This document shows positions 1 through 8,490 of a stretch of 53,299 nucleotides of DNA, piece after piece; position 1 is the stretch's first letter; every line of letters begins with the position of its first letter. Below the pieces are notes generated by a model. It saw only the letters and a program-made list of their open reading frames with translations, made no database searches and was not told where the DNA came from. Origin of the DNA: an uncultured beta proteobacterium (lineage in GTDB: Bacteria > Pseudomonadota > Gammaproteobacteria > Burkholderiales > Burkholderiaceae_C); contig CAINUX010000131.1 in NCBI GenBank assembly GCA_903853895.1, forward strand, positions 1-53,299, given 5' to 3'. A program made the position numbers and the translations under genes.

Positions 1-114
1 AGTGATTCACCCTTCTTCCAGCGCTCCCACATCAGAGCCTTCTGGCTCTCAGAGTAGTAAATCCGAGGTCTTCGTTTCATCTGCAACACTCCTTCTGCTC
101 ATGCAGAATTTAAG

Positions 115-825
115 GTGTTGCATCGACCGGTTGAATCCAAGACCAAGAGCGGGGACAAGGTGCCGGTCTTTTCCAGCCATGCCCTGCTCAAACCCCCGGG
201 CCAGCCGCCTGAAATGTTCTGCCTGGACATTGACCTGAGTGAGACCAAGCGCGCACAAGAACAGGTTCGCCAATTGGCGTTCTACGACGCCCTGACGGGT
301 TTACCCAATCGCCGCCTGCTGGGCGACCGCCTGAACCAGACCATGGCCGCCAGCAAGCGCAGCGGCCTCTTCGCGGCGCTCATGTTTCTGGACCTGGACA
401 ACTTCAAACCCCTCAACGACGCCCACGGCCACAGTGTGGGTGACCTGTTGCTCATCGAAGTCGCCAGACGCCTTAGCACCTGTGTGCGTGAGATGGACAC
501 TGTCGCCCGATTTGGTGGCGATGAGTTCGTTGTCATGCTCGGGGAGCTCGAACCGGATCGCACGCAGTCCATTACCCAGACAGCGGCAGTGGCCGAGAAA
601 ATCCGGGCCAGCATCGCGGCGCCCTACCGATTGAAGGTCGCGCACGCGGGACAACCCGACACCCTGGTAGAACACCATTGCTCTGCCAGCATCGGCGTGG
701 TGGTTTTTGCCAACCACGAGGCCAGTCTGGCGGAGATCCTGCAGCGGGCCGATGCGGCCATGTACCAGGCCAAGGAATCAGGACGCAACACCGTCCGGTT
801 TCACAGCCAGCCCGGTTCGACGTAA
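115..825 (+). CDS. Diguanylate cyclase (GGDEF) with PAS/PAC remnant, 5' end broken or unresolved
   Basis: Makes cyclic di-GMP from two GTP. The GGDEF domain covers roughly residues 50-230; the active-site signature GGDEF lies near residues 134-138, preceded five residues upstream by REMD, a product-inhibition I-site of RxxD type. The first 45 residues resemble the end of a PAS/PAC sensor module. Two adjacent in-frame stops (TAG TAA at 55-60) block extension upstream, and the only start in frame is GTG 115, with no clear ribosome binding site. Either the sensor part was separated by a frameshift or indel near position 60, or the gene truly starts here without a complete PAS. The catalytic domain itself looks intact. 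Confidence 0.7.
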   Translation: MLHRPVESKTKSGDKVPVFSSHALLKPPGQPPEMFCLDIDLSETKRAQEQVRQLAFYDALTGLPNRRLLGDRLNQTMAASKRSGLFAALMFLDLDNFKPLNDAHGHSVGDLLLIEVARRLSTCVREMDTVARFGGDEFVVMLGELEPDRTQSITQTAAVAEKIRASIAAPYRLKVAHAGQPDTLVEHHCSASIGVVVFANHEASLAEILQRADAAMYQAKESGRNTVRFHSQPGST

Positions 826-895
826 ATGTGACTCTCCCGCAGGCATGGCGTGGCCGTCCAGGGCCACACCGCTGTATGTGGTTAAATCTCGGCCC

Positions 896-940
896 AGCCC
901 ACGTGATTATTGTATGAGTAGCTATAAAATTCATAGTATG
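896..940 (+). repeat. 45-base dispersed repeat, copy 1 (ends at aroG start)
   Basis: Fits the family pattern AGCCC(T)CGTGAAA, about ten variable bases, GCGCTATAA, then TTTGATAGCA. This copy reads AGCCCACGTGATT and ends AAAATTCATAGTATG, so its last bases include the ATG taken as the aroG start at 938. Confidence 0.6.
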
Positions 941-2029
941 ACTTCATCCACAACGCCCCTCTTGACCACCCACGACACGACCCGCATCGATGACACCCGC
1001 ATCGGTGCGGTTCGCCCGCTCATCACCCCGGCCCTGCTGGAGGAAAAGCTGCCCGTCTGTGACGCCGTACAGGCCCTGGTCGAAATCAGCCGCTCTGCCA
1101 TCTCCAAAGTACTGCATGGCCAGGACGACCGGCTGATCGTCGTCGTCGGCCCTTGCTCCATCCACGACCACGCGCAGGCCATGGACTACGCACGGCAGCT
1201 CAAGGAACAGGCGGATGCACTCAAGGACGACCTGCTGGTCATCATGCGCGTCTACTTCGAGAAACCCCGCACCACCGTGGGCTGGAAGGGCTATATCAAC
1301 GACCCGCACCTGGACGGCAGCTTCGCCATCAACCAAGGGCTGGAGATGGCGCGCAAACTGCTGCTGGACATCCTGGCCATCGGCATGCCGGTGGGCACCG
1401 AGTTTCTGGATCTGCTGTCCCCGCAATTCATCAGCGACCTGGTGAGCTGGGGCGCGATCGGCGCGCGCACCACCGAGAGCCAAAGCCACCGCCAGCTGGC
1501 TAGCGGCCTGTCCTGCCCCGTTGGCTTCAAGAACGGCACCGATGGCGGCATCAAGGTGGCCACCGACGCCATCCAGGCTGCGCAAGCCTCGCACGCCTTC
1601 ATGGGCATGACCAAGATGGGGCAGGCCGCCATTTTCGAGACCCGTGGCAACGACGACTGCCACGTCATCCTGCGCGGCGGCAAGACCACCAACTATGCAA
1701 AAAACGATGTGGACGCGGCTTGTGCGCTGCTCAAAGGGGCCGGTTTGCGCGAGCAGGTCATGATCGACGTCAGCCACGCCAACAGCAGCAAACAGCACGC
1801 CCGTCAGATCGTGGTGGCGGGCGAAGTGGCTTCCCAGATTGCCGCCGGAGACCAACGCATCACCGGCATCATGATCGAGAGCCACTTAAAGGAAGGCCGC
1901 CAGGACATCGTGCCAGGCACGCCATTGCAACACGGTGTATCCGTCACCGACGCCTGCATCAGCATGGCCCAGACGGTACCGGTACTGCAGCAATTGGCCG
2001 CCGCGGTGCGAAGCAGAAGAGCCGTCTAG
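938..2029 (+). CDS. aroG: 3-deoxy-7-phosphoheptulonate (DAHP) synthase, class I
   Basis: First step of the shikimate pathway: condenses phosphoenolpyruvate and erythrose 4-phosphate in the cytoplasm. The 363-residue protein matches the AroF/AroG/AroH type along its whole length, including the VVGPCSIHD motif near the N-terminus, the GARTTESQ motif and the DVSHANSSK motif, which hold substrate- and metal-binding residues in this family. Two in-frame ATGs exist, at 914 and 938; I chose 938 because the extra eight residues are encoded by a dispersed repeat. The stop codon at 2027-2029 lies within another copy of that repeat. Which aromatic amino acid inhibits it cannot be read from the sequence. 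Confidence 0.95.
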   Translation: MTSSTTPLLTTHDTTRIDDTRIGAVRPLITPALLEEKLPVCDAVQALVEISRSAISKVLHGQDDRLIVVVGPCSIHDHAQAMDYARQLKEQADALKDDLLVIMRVYFEKPRTTVGWKGYINDPHLDGSFAINQGLEMARKLLLDILAIGMPVGTEFLDLLSPQFISDLVSWGAIGARTTESQSHRQLASGLSCPVGFKNGTDGGIKVATDAIQAAQASHAFMGMTKMGQAAIFETRGNDDCHVILRGGKTTNYAKNDVDAACALLKGAGLREQVMIDVSHANSSKQHARQIVVAGEVASQIAAGDQRITGIMIESHLKEGRQDIVPGTPLQHGVSVTDACISMAQTVPVLQQLAAAVRSRRAV

Positions 2030-2072
2030 CCCTCGTAAGATATACCTGTCGCGCTCCGTTATTGATAGCAAT
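2028..2072 (+). repeat. 45-base dispersed repeat, copy 2 (bridges aroG stop and next start)
   Basis: AGCCCTCGTAAG followed by CGCGCTCC and TTATTGATAGCAAT. The aroG stop TAG overlaps its first bases and the ATG of the following amidotransferase gene overlaps its last ones, so the element fills the whole spacer between the two genes. Confidence 0.65.
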
Positions 2073-2787
2073 GAAACTCTGTATCCTCGACAACGACATC
2101 CTCGAAGGCGCACTGGCCGCAACCTACACCAGCTTCGGCGCCATGTTCATCCGGCTGTTTGAGGAAGCGGGCGCCCAGTGGACAACCGAGGTGTTCAACA
2201 CCCAGCTCGGGCAGTATCCCGCCTCGTTTGATCCCTATGACGCCGTGCTGCTGACCGGCAGTGGTGCCGATTCCTTTTCCGACGACGCGTGGGTTGTAGA
2301 ACTGCGCCGCCAGGTCACAGGGTTGTTGCTTGCGCGCAAGAAGATGGTGGGCGTGTGCTTTGGCCACCAGCTGATTGCGCTGTGCATGGGAGCCCCTGTG
2401 GGACGTGCGCCGCAAGGCTGGGGTGCCGGGCGCATGGTGTACGACTGGCACCGCACTGACCTGCCGTACTGCGAAGACCGCGCGGAGATTGCGCTATTGG
2501 CCAGCCACCAGGACCAGGTATTTGCGTTGCCGCCCGGTGCCACCCTCGTGGCCAGTAGCGCCTTTTGCCCGGTGGCAGCCTTCACGGTCGCAGACGAGGT
2601 GTTCTGCATCCAGCCCCATCCGGAGTTCGACGAAGCCTTCAGCAGGCACCTGCTCGACAAGCGTAGCCACATCCTGGGACCGGACATTCACAGTGCCGGC
2701 CATGACAGCCTGCACCAAGGACACGAAGGGGCGCACATTGCCCGCATGGTGGTGGCTTTTCTGGAAAATCCTGCGTCAGCGAACTGA
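2071..2787 (+). CDS. Class I glutamine amidotransferase-like protein
   Basis: A 238-residue stand-alone glutamine amidotransferase domain, of the type annotated as GMP-synthase-like amidotransferase. It would release ammonia from glutamine or act on a related gamma-glutamyl substrate. The nucleophile motif GVCFGHQ places the catalytic cysteine at residue 96, and QPHPEF supplies His183 and Glu185, so the triad is complete. No synthetase domain is attached and no partner gene is adjacent, so the acceptor is unknown. It begins 41 bases after aroG, and that gap is entirely a repeat copy. Relatives include gamma-glutamyl-polyamine hydrolases. Confidence 0.8.
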   Translation: MKLCILDNDILEGALAATYTSFGAMFIRLFEEAGAQWTTEVFNTQLGQYPASFDPYDAVLLTGSGADSFSDDAWVVELRRQVTGLLLARKKMVGVCFGHQLIALCMGAPVGRAPQGWGAGRMVYDWHRTDLPYCEDRAEIALLASHQDQVFALPPGATLVASSAFCPVAAFTVADEVFCIQPHPEFDEAFSRHLLDKRSHILGPDIHSAGHDSLHQGHEGAHIARMVVAFLENPASAN

Positions 2788-2795
2788 ACGGACCC

Positions 2796-3284
2796 TCAGC
2801 GCGGCGGTCTCAGCACGTCTGCCACCGTTTCAGCATCCAGAGAGCGCGCCGCGCCAAAACCGGCCACCTGGCGGGCGCCCTGCACGGCAATGCCGACAAA
2901 CATGAAATCTCCCAACTCCGTCATAGGCAGGGCATCCGGGAAACGTGCCAGATAGGCGCCACGCGCCGGTAGCCACACGGCACTGTCGCGCTCCAGTACC
3001 ACGGCCAGACCCTCCAGCGTTACGCGTGGCAGGGCGTGCACGGGCTCCCCCGCCACCTCGGCCTGCATGACCAGCAGAGACACCCGGGGCGCGGCCTGCA
3101 AGTTACGGGTGTGGGCGGCCAGACTGCTGACGTGGATGACCAACTGGCCGGATGCAGGCTCCACCGCAAACGGCACCATGGAGACAAAGGGCAGACCGTC
3201 GGCATCCAGCGTGCCCAGCGCGGCAACACGCTGGATCTGCAGCAAGGACCGCAGGGCTTGGGTAAGGCGAGGTTCGTGGCTCAT
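2796..3284 (-). CDS. Pyridoxamine 5'-phosphate oxidase-like (HugZ-type) flavin protein
   Basis: A 162-residue protein with the split-barrel flavin-binding fold of the pyridoxamine-phosphate-oxidase superfamily. The N-terminal part (GTLDADGLPFVSMVPF, then VIHVSSLAAHTRNLQAAPRVSLLV) resembles the HugZ haem-utilisation subgroup and related small FMN proteins. It lacks the C-terminal extension of full HugZ, so whether it binds haem, FMN or F420-like cofactors is open. It is convergent with the upstream amidotransferase gene, with only 8 bases between stops, and probably has its own promoter in the gap at 3285-3609. Confidence 0.7.
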   Translation of the reverse strand: MSHEPRLTQALRSLLQIQRVAALGTLDADGLPFVSMVPFAVEPASGQLVIHVSSLAAHTRNLQAAPRVSLLVMQAEVAGEPVHALPRVTLEGLAVVLERDSAVWLPARGAYLARFPDALPMTELGDFMFVGIAVQGARQVAGFGAARSLDAETVADVLRPPR

Positions 3285-3320
3285 GACGCCATGGTAAACC
3301 CAGTTGCAAAAACAAACGCT

Positions 3321-3362
3321 AGCCCTCTAGAAATGGATATCTATTGCTATAAAAAATATAGT
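3321..3362 (+). repeat. 45-base dispersed repeat, copy 3
   Basis: AGCCCTCTAGAAAT at the left end and TTGCTATAAAAAATATAG at the right end, matching the family pattern apart from the last TAGCA block. Confidence 0.55.
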
Positions 3363-3449
3363 GTTTTGAGGGTGGGACAGACCCCGCAGGCGATGGATAG
3401 GCCTGGGGGTTTGGCTCAACAACGCCGGGCCTTGTGGGGCCGGGTTGCG

Positions 3450-3484
3450 CAACAGGGGTTGACTGAATCAGCAGACCCCTGTTG
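3450..3484. promoter_or_regulatory. Inverted repeat, possible operator for the Lrp-type regulator
   Basis: Perfect 10-base arms CAACAGGGGT and ACCCCTGTTG around TGACTGAATCAGCAG, about 125 bases upstream of the regulator start. Lrp-family genes are often autoregulated; the link here is by position only. Confidence 0.3.
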
Positions 3485-3609
3485 CCGGGCTGTGGGTAAC
3501 AGTTGCATTCAGTGTAGGCCGGCAACCCCGGCAGGCAATTGCGTTGTCGCCCGTGATTTCTATAAATTCGGCATACTCTGTCTTCATTCAAATACTTATT
3601 GGCAGAAAC

Positions 3610-4086
3610 ATGAAACTGGATCGCTACGACCAGCAAATCCTGGAGATCCTGCAGCAGGATGGTCGCATCAACAACCAGGACCTGGCCGACCGCATCGGCC
3701 TGTCTCCCTCGCCTTGCTTGCGCCGCGTGCGTGCGCTGGAGGAATCCGGCCTGATCACGGGTTACCGTGCACTGCTGGACGCCAGGAAGCTGGGCCTCAC
3801 GCTGCTGGCCTTGATCCACATTTCCATGGACCTGCACACCCCTGAGCGGTTTGCCAACTTCGAAGCCTCGGTCGGCCTGCTGCCCGAGGTGCTGGAGTGC
3901 CTGCTGATCACCGGTCAGGATGCGGACTACCAGCTGAAGGTGGCGGTGCGCGACATGGACCACTACCAGACCCTGCTGCTCAACAAGCTGACCCGCATCG
4001 CTGGCGTGACCGGCGTGCATTCGAGCTTTGTACTGCGCCAGGTGCTTTCCAAAACCGCGCTCGCAGTCTCCACCCAGGCGGACTAA
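3610..4086 (+). CDS. Lrp/AsnC family transcriptional regulator
   Basis: 158 residues, the usual length for this family. An N-terminal winged helix-turn-helix (about residues 1-60, beginning LDRYDQQILEILQQDGR and containing GLSPSPCLRRVRALEE) is followed by a ligand-binding RAM domain (about 65-150). Such proteins form dimers to octamers and respond to amino acids. The spacing to the downstream NRDE gene is only 5 bases, suggesting cotranscription. The start is the ATG at 3610; upstream in-frame codons lack family similarity. The effector cannot be deduced; close relatives are annotated as Lrp or BkdR-like. Confidence 0.9.
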   Translation: MKLDRYDQQILEILQQDGRINNQDLADRIGLSPSPCLRRVRALEESGLITGYRALLDARKLGLTLLALIHISMDLHTPERFANFEASVGLLPEVLECLLITGQDADYQLKVAVRDMDHYQTLLLNKLTRIAGVTGVHSSFVLRQVLSKTALAVSTQAD

Positions 4087-4091
4087 GCAGC

Positions 4092-4862
4092 ATGTGCCTG
4101 ATCGCATGGAACTGGCAACCCGGCCGCACCACGCCCCTGCTGCTGCTGGCCAATAGGGACGAGTTTTATGCCCGCCCCACGCTGCCGCTGCACTGGTGGG
4201 GCCCTGCCCCGAATGGCGCCGAGGTCTTGGCGGGCAAGGATTTGCAAGGCGGTGGCACCTGGCTGGGTGTCAGCCGCAGCGGACGTCTGGCGGCGTTGAC
4301 CAACTACCGGTCAACGAAACCGCTGCGCACCGACACACCATCCCGTGGAGAACTGGTGGCCGCGTTCCTGTACGGTAGCCTGGACGCGCCCACCTACCTG
4401 GAACAGCTGGCGCACCATTGCAGCGACTACAACCCCTTCAATCTGCTGGTGTTTGATGGCCTCCAGCTGATGGGGCTGGAGAGCCGCAATGCCCGCGTGT
4501 TGCGCAAACAACCGGGCGTGGGCGCAGTCTCGAATGCCGATTTTCAGACCCCCTGGCCCAAGCTGACCCAACTGAAGAACCGCTTGCAGCAGCAGGAAGA
4601 CCGTGCACAAACTGATGTCAATAGCCTGTGGCCCCTGTTGCACGACCGCTTCACTGCACCCGATGCGTCATTGCCCCACACCGGCGTTTCGCAGGAGCTA
4701 GAGCGCATGCTGTCGGCCACCTTCATCGCCACGCCCCACTATGGCACCCGGGCCTGCAGCGTGGTGGCCATCCACCGGACCCACGTTAAATTTGTCGAGC
4801 AAAGCCATGGCGTCCAGGGTCTGATCGCCGAGAACCGCCAGGCATTCCAGATCAGCCCTTGA
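4092..4862 (+). CDS. NRDE (TANGO2-like) family protein
   Basis: 256 residues starting MCLIAWNW, with the namesake motif NRDEFYARP at about residues 21-29 and a GGTWLG motif near residue 55. These are hallmarks of the NRDE/TANGO2 family, an Ntn-hydrolase-like fold whose catalytic cysteine is usually Cys2; Cys2 is present here. In eukaryotes TANGO2 has been linked to haem and lipid handling; no bacterial role is established from this sequence. It follows the Lrp gene by 5 bases, so the two are probably cotranscribed. Confidence 0.85.
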   Translation: MCLIAWNWQPGRTTPLLLLANRDEFYARPTLPLHWWGPAPNGAEVLAGKDLQGGGTWLGVSRSGRLAALTNYRSTKPLRTDTPSRGELVAAFLYGSLDAPTYLEQLAHHCSDYNPFNLLVFDGLQLMGLESRNARVLRKQPGVGAVSNADFQTPWPKLTQLKNRLQQQEDRAQTDVNSLWPLLHDRFTAPDASLPHTGVSQELERMLSATFIATPHYGTRACSVVAIHRTHVKFVEQSHGVQGLIAENRQAFQISP

Positions 4863-4932
4863 ACTGGGCCCAATCTCCTCCATCTACAGACATTGACACT
4901 CTGCTGTGTGCACACTGCACCCGGTCCCCTGT

Positions 4933-6099
4933 ATGGCTTTGGCCCCCGTGCTGCTTATTTCTCTGTTGTTACATGCCTTCATCGGATGGCGCATTGCACC
5001 CGACCTGGCGTTGGTCGACGGTGCGTTGGGTGTGGCCCTCTGGGTCGCCCTTACCGTCTCAGCCTTGCTGATGCCCATGGGCTTCCTGGCACGCCGCATT
5101 GCCCAACCGCCAGTCGCAAACATACTCACCTGGATGGGCCTTCTGTCTATGGGCCTGTTTTCATCGCTACTGGTACTGACCCTGCTGCGCGAAGCCCTGC
5201 TGCTGCTGGCATGGATGACGGTCTGGCTCTGGCCGCAAACCGTTTCATTGACTGCCTTGCAACAAGATACAGCGCTCGGCTTGCTTGTTGTCGGACTGCT
5301 GGTGACCCTGCTCGGATTCTGGAATGCACGACGCACTGCAACGGTGGTGCAGGTAGACGTGCCGATTGCCAACCTGCCCGAAGCGCTGCAAGGATTCACC
5401 GTGGCGCAGATCAGCGACATCCATGTGGGGCCCACCATCAAGACGCGCTACCTGCAGCGCATTGTCGACCGGGTCAATAGCTTGAACGCCAACCTAGTGG
5501 CCATAACTGGTGATCTGGTCGATGGCAGTGTGCGCGAACTGGCACACCACGTCGCACCCTTGGCCCAACTGGTATCCACCCATGGCACTTTCTTTGTGAC
5601 CGGAAACCACGAGTACTACTCGGGCGCCCATAGCTGGATTGATGCCTTGCGGGCCATGGGTGTGCAAGTACTGATGAATGAACACGTGCTGATCGAGCAC
5701 AGCATCGACACCCAGGACCCCGAGCCTGCCGTCATGGTGATTGCCGGGGTGGCCGACTACAGCGCCCACCACTTTGACGAAAGCCACCGCAGCGATCCGC
5801 ACCAGGCCATCGCCGATGCACCAGACCACGCGGTGTTCAAACTGCTGCTGGCCCACCAGCCGCGCAGTGCAGCGGCAGCAGCGGATGCCGGATTTGACCT
5901 GCAGTTGTCAGGCCATACGCACGGCGGACAGTTCTGGCCGTGGAACCATTTTGTGCAGTTGCAACAGCCTTTTACTGCAGGCCTGCACAAGCTGAAGGCG
6001 CTGTGGGTTTACACCAGCCGGGGCACCGGCTACTGGGGTCCACCCAAGCGCTTTGGTGCACCGTCCGAGATCACCCACCTGCGCTTGGTACGCGCATAA
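4933..6099 (+). CDS. Membrane metallophosphoesterase (YkuE-like)
   Basis: About 388 residues: four or so hydrophobic segments in the first 140 residues, then a calcineurin-like phosphoesterase domain. Metal-ligand motifs are all visible: ISDIHVG, ITGDLVDG, TGNHEYY and SGHTHGGQ, in the family order. Such proteins hydrolyse phosphodiesters or lipid-linked phosphates at the membrane; YkuE of Bacillus is the nearest named type I recognise. I chose ATG 4933; a GTG at 4906 would add nine residues. No strong ribosome binding site decides between them. The gene is convergent with minE, with 7 bases between stops. Confidence 0.85.
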   Translation: MALAPVLLISLLLHAFIGWRIAPDLALVDGALGVALWVALTVSALLMPMGFLARRIAQPPVANILTWMGLLSMGLFSSLLVLTLLREALLLLAWMTVWLWPQTVSLTALQQDTALGLLVVGLLVTLLGFWNARRTATVVQVDVPIANLPEALQGFTVAQISDIHVGPTIKTRYLQRIVDRVNSLNANLVAITGDLVDGSVRELAHHVAPLAQLVSTHGTFFVTGNHEYYSGAHSWIDALRAMGVQVLMNEHVLIEHSIDTQDPEPAVMVIAGVADYSAHHFDESHRSDPHQAIADAPDHAVFKLLLAHQPRSAAAAADAGFDLQLSGHTHGGQFWPWNHFVQLQQPFTAGLHKLKALWVYTSRGTGYWGPPKRFGAPSEITHLRLVRA

Positions 6100-6106
6100 G
6101 GCTTTC

Positions 6107-6367
6107 TTAGCGGTTATCCGGCAACTCAATCTTCACTTCCAGCACTTCAAGGTTGTCCTGGCGTTCCAGGTTGACCTTGATGTCGGCCGGATTGATCTTG
6201 ATGTATTTGCTGATCACGGCCACCAGTTCGGCCTGCAGCGCCGGCAGGTAGTCGGGCTCAGCAGCATTGCGACCGCTACGCTCGTGTGCCAGGATGATCT
6301 GCAAGCGTTCCTTGGCCACACTGGCCGTCTTCTTTTTCTCACCAATGAAAAACGAGAGAAATGACAT
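6107..6367 (-). CDS. minE: Cell division topological specificity factor MinE
   Basis: 86 residues, typical for MinE. The N-terminal MSFLSFF region is the membrane-targeting and MinD-binding segment, with the anti-MinC/MinD helix around [11 protein letters not shown] (about residues 20-30), then the C-terminal topological specificity domain. MinE stimulates MinD ATPase and drives pole-to-pole oscillation so that the Z ring forms at midcell. It is the last gene of minCDE, starting 4 bases after minD ends. The ATG at 6367 is used; five residues upstream are not family-like. Confidence 0.97.
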   Translation of the reverse strand: MSFLSFFIGEKKKTASVAKERLQIILAHERSGRNAAEPDYLPALQAELVAVISKYIKINPADIKVNLERQDNLEVLEVKIELPDNR

Positions 6368-6371
6368 GTTC

Positions 6372-7187
6372 TTACTTCCCACCGAAAAGACGCTTTAACA
6401 GCCCTTGTTTTGGGGCTTCGGTAAAGCGCATGGGTTTGTCCGTGCCCAGGAAGCGGTCAATCACATCCTTGTAGGCCTCAGACACATCGCTGCCCTGCAT
6501 GTGCACGGCAGGCACACCCTGGTTGGATGCCTGCAGCACGGATTCACTCTCGGGAATCACTCCGATCAGTTTGATGCGCAGGATGTCCTGAATGTCTTCC
6601 AGCGACAGCATCTGACCCTGGTCCACGCGGGCCGGGTTGTAGCGGGTGATCAGCAGGTGTTCCTTGATCGGCTCCAGACCTTCGATGGCGCGTTTGGTCT
6701 TGCTGGCCAGCATGCCCAGAATGCGATCTGAATCGCGAACTGAAGACACTTCGGGGTTGGTCACCACCAGGGCCTCATCAGCAAAGTGCATGGCCATCAG
6801 CGCACCCGTTTCAATGCCGGCGGGTGAGTCACAGACGATGTACTCGAAATCCATGGCAGCCAGGTCGGTCAAAACCTTTTCCACGCCCGCCTGGGTCAGC
6901 GCATCCTTGTCCCGCGTTTGCGAGGCCGCCAGCACATACAGGTTGTCACACTGTTTGTCCTTGATCAACGCCTGGTTGAGGTTGGCCTCGCCCTGGATCA
7001 CATTGATCAGGTCGTACACCACACGGCGTTCGCAGCCCATGATCAGATCCAGGTTGCGCAAGCCCACATCAAAATCGATCACCGCAGTCTTGTGCCCACG
7101 CAAGGCCAGACCGGTTGCAAAACTGGCACTGGTGGTGGTCTTGCCCACACCACCCTTGCCCGACGTAATCACAATAACTTTTGCCAT
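6372..7187 (-). CDS. minD: Septum site-determining ATPase MinD
   Basis: 271 residues. Deviant Walker A motif GKGGVGKT near the N-terminus, switch motif [10 protein letters not shown], and a C-terminal amphipathic helix ([10 protein letters not shown]) that serves as membrane anchor. MinD-ATP recruits MinC to the membrane and MinE releases it. Complete and without anomalies; middle gene of minCDE, 74 bases downstream of minC. Confidence 0.98.
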   Translation of the reverse strand: MAKVIVITSGKGGVGKTTTSASFATGLALRGHKTAVIDFDVGLRNLDLIMGCERRVVYDLINVIQGEANLNQALIKDKQCDNLYVLAASQTRDKDALTQAGVEKVLTDLAAMDFEYIVCDSPAGIETGALMAMHFADEALVVTNPEVSSVRDSDRILGMLASKTKRAIEGLEPIKEHLLITRYNPARVDQGQMLSLEDIQDILRIKLIGVIPESESVLQASNQGVPAVHMQGSDVSEAYKDVIDRFLGTDKPMRFTEAPKQGLLKRLFGGK

Positions 7188-7261
7188 AACCTGAAGGTCT
7201 TTCCAATAAAAAACTTGTTAAAAGAACGGGCTGCAGCACATAGGGCTGGCACGCCGTTTCC

Positions 7262-8056
7262 TCAACCGTTCAACGCCTCAATAATCAATTTTTCCTGCCC
7301 GTCATCGCTCAGGCGAACCTGGGCCGCCTTGCCTTGCACGTCAGGCGCCAGGGCAATTTCACTGGTGCGGTACACCCCGGCGATGGATACAAGTTCCGGC
7401 TCCAGACACAGCGAAAAAATGCGGGCGTTGGTGTTGCCCCGCGCACCGGCCATGGCCTTGCCACGCAAGGGTGCATAGACGTGGATGTTGCCATCCGCTA
7501 CGACCTCGGCTCCTTGGTTGACCATGGCCAGCACCACCAGATCACAACCCCGGGCATATATTTTTTGGCCCGATCGCAACGGCTTGTCCACCACCATGGT
7601 CCCGGGACCCTGCACTTCGCGCACCACTTCGTGAATCACCTCACGCACCGTCTCGTGCACGACGGCAGACTCGGACACTTCGGCAACCGCTCGTGGCCGG
7701 TGGACCTCCGCCGGGGCTTCCACCAAACCAACCGCCAGTGCTGCAGCCATGGCCTCGGCGCTGGCACCCCGAACCGCGACTGGCACCAGACTGCAGACGC
7801 GCAGAACTTTGAGCAATGGGACCAAGTCAAAGACCGGCGTCTGCGCATCCAGGTGTGAAAAATCAATCACCAGCGCATCGTGGTCAAAAAAATCCGGGCT
7901 TTCGCCATCGGGACCAAATTTTTTAAGAACATCCACCGCCACCACCGCCATGTCGCTGACTTTGAGCAGCAATGCCACCAGAGGCAATTGCGCACTTTTT
8001 ATTTCGAATGACGCAGGTACTTGCCCAGCGTGATGACCTGCGGAAGAAACAGACAT
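7262..8056 (-). CDS. minC: Septum site-determining protein MinC
   Basis: 264 residues. N-terminal MinC_N domain (about 15-115, with [15 protein letters not shown]) that inhibits FtsZ, a variable linker rich in V, E and H (about 120-155), and the C-terminal beta-helical domain (about 160-264, with [21 protein letters not shown]) that binds MinD and forms dimers. It is the first gene of the operon; its promoter should lie in 8057-8240, next to the origin-like stretch described separately. Confidence 0.95.
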   Translation of the reverse strand: MSVSSAGHHAGQVPASFEIKSAQLPLVALLLKVSDMAVVAVDVLKKFGPDGESPDFFDHDALVIDFSHLDAQTPVFDLVPLLKVLRVCSLVPVAVRGASAEAMAAALAVGLVEAPAEVHRPRAVAEVSESAVVHETVREVIHEVVREVQGPGTMVVDKPLRSGQKIYARGCDLVVLAMVNQGAEVVADGNIHVYAPLRGKAMAGARGNTNARIFSLCLEPELVSIAGVYRTSEIALAPDVQGKAAQVRLSDDGQEKLIIEALNG

Positions 8057-8490
8057 GAAAAAAGTGAGGGCCGGGAAAACCGGAAAAGTGGAGTTGAAAG
8101 CTGAAGTCGGCGAATCTTACTTGATTGCCGGGCATAAAACTCCACCGATTCAAGCTTCTTTTCCAGCGCATTGCGCAATGCCAACCGCAGGCTTGAATAA
8201 CTTCTTTTTTTGTCGGTTCAGGTTTCTTCTATTGTCTTAAATACGTATTTAAAGAGTAGTAGTAGTAGATAAGGGAGGGCAGTTCATGTGAACAAGCCAT
8301 TTTTTTCTTTGTAGATCAAGTACTTGTGCCCGTTCAACCCCTGTGTGTGACTCTGTCCGGCAATGTACCTTCAATATGAACAACTTGAGGTATTGCAACT
8401 TTGCTGTGGATAACTAGTGGGTTGTTCCAGAACTATCCACAGGTTTGTACTTTGACAGGACTCCCACTTTGGGGTGTAGAGTTCGAACCC
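8057..8490. other. Gene-free stretch with DnaA-type motifs
   Basis: 434 bases between the divergent minC and hydrolase genes. In order on the plus strand: AT-rich DNA with a perfect 16-base palindrome TTAAATACGTATTTAA (8237-8252); a TAG run, GAGTAGTAGTAGTAGATAAG (8253-8272); a G-rich patch; TGTGAACAA (8288-8296), a degenerate DnaA box; a perfect DnaA box TGTGGATAA (8405-8413); and an inverted near-perfect box CTATCCACA (8433-8441). The last two sit in a 9-base perfect inverted repeat, CTGTGGATA/TATCCACAG. Promoters of both flanking genes must also be here. Confidence 0.5.

Larger units (their letters stand above)
3285..3609. other. Gene-free stretch between a divergent gene pair
   Basis: 325 bases separating the minus-strand oxidase-like gene from the plus-strand Lrp gene. 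It holds a dispersed repeat copy (3321-3362) and a perfect 10-base inverted repeat, CAACAGGGGT at 3450-3459 and ACCCCTGTTG at 3475-3484, with a 15-base spacer. There is no T-run after the repeat, so an operator is more likely than a terminator. AT-rich sequence just before 3610 could hold the Lrp promoter. Confidence 0.5.

Noticed and set aside
944..1885. A long minus-strand open frame of 313 codons within aroG
   Set aside because: It is the complement of a strongly conserved gene, has a His/Asp/Val-rich composition typical of antisense frames in GC-rich DNA, and no recognisable domain.
7999..8184. A 61-codon minus-strand frame upstream of minC
   Set aside because: Starts well but has no family similarity and overlaps the minC start region; probably not a gene.
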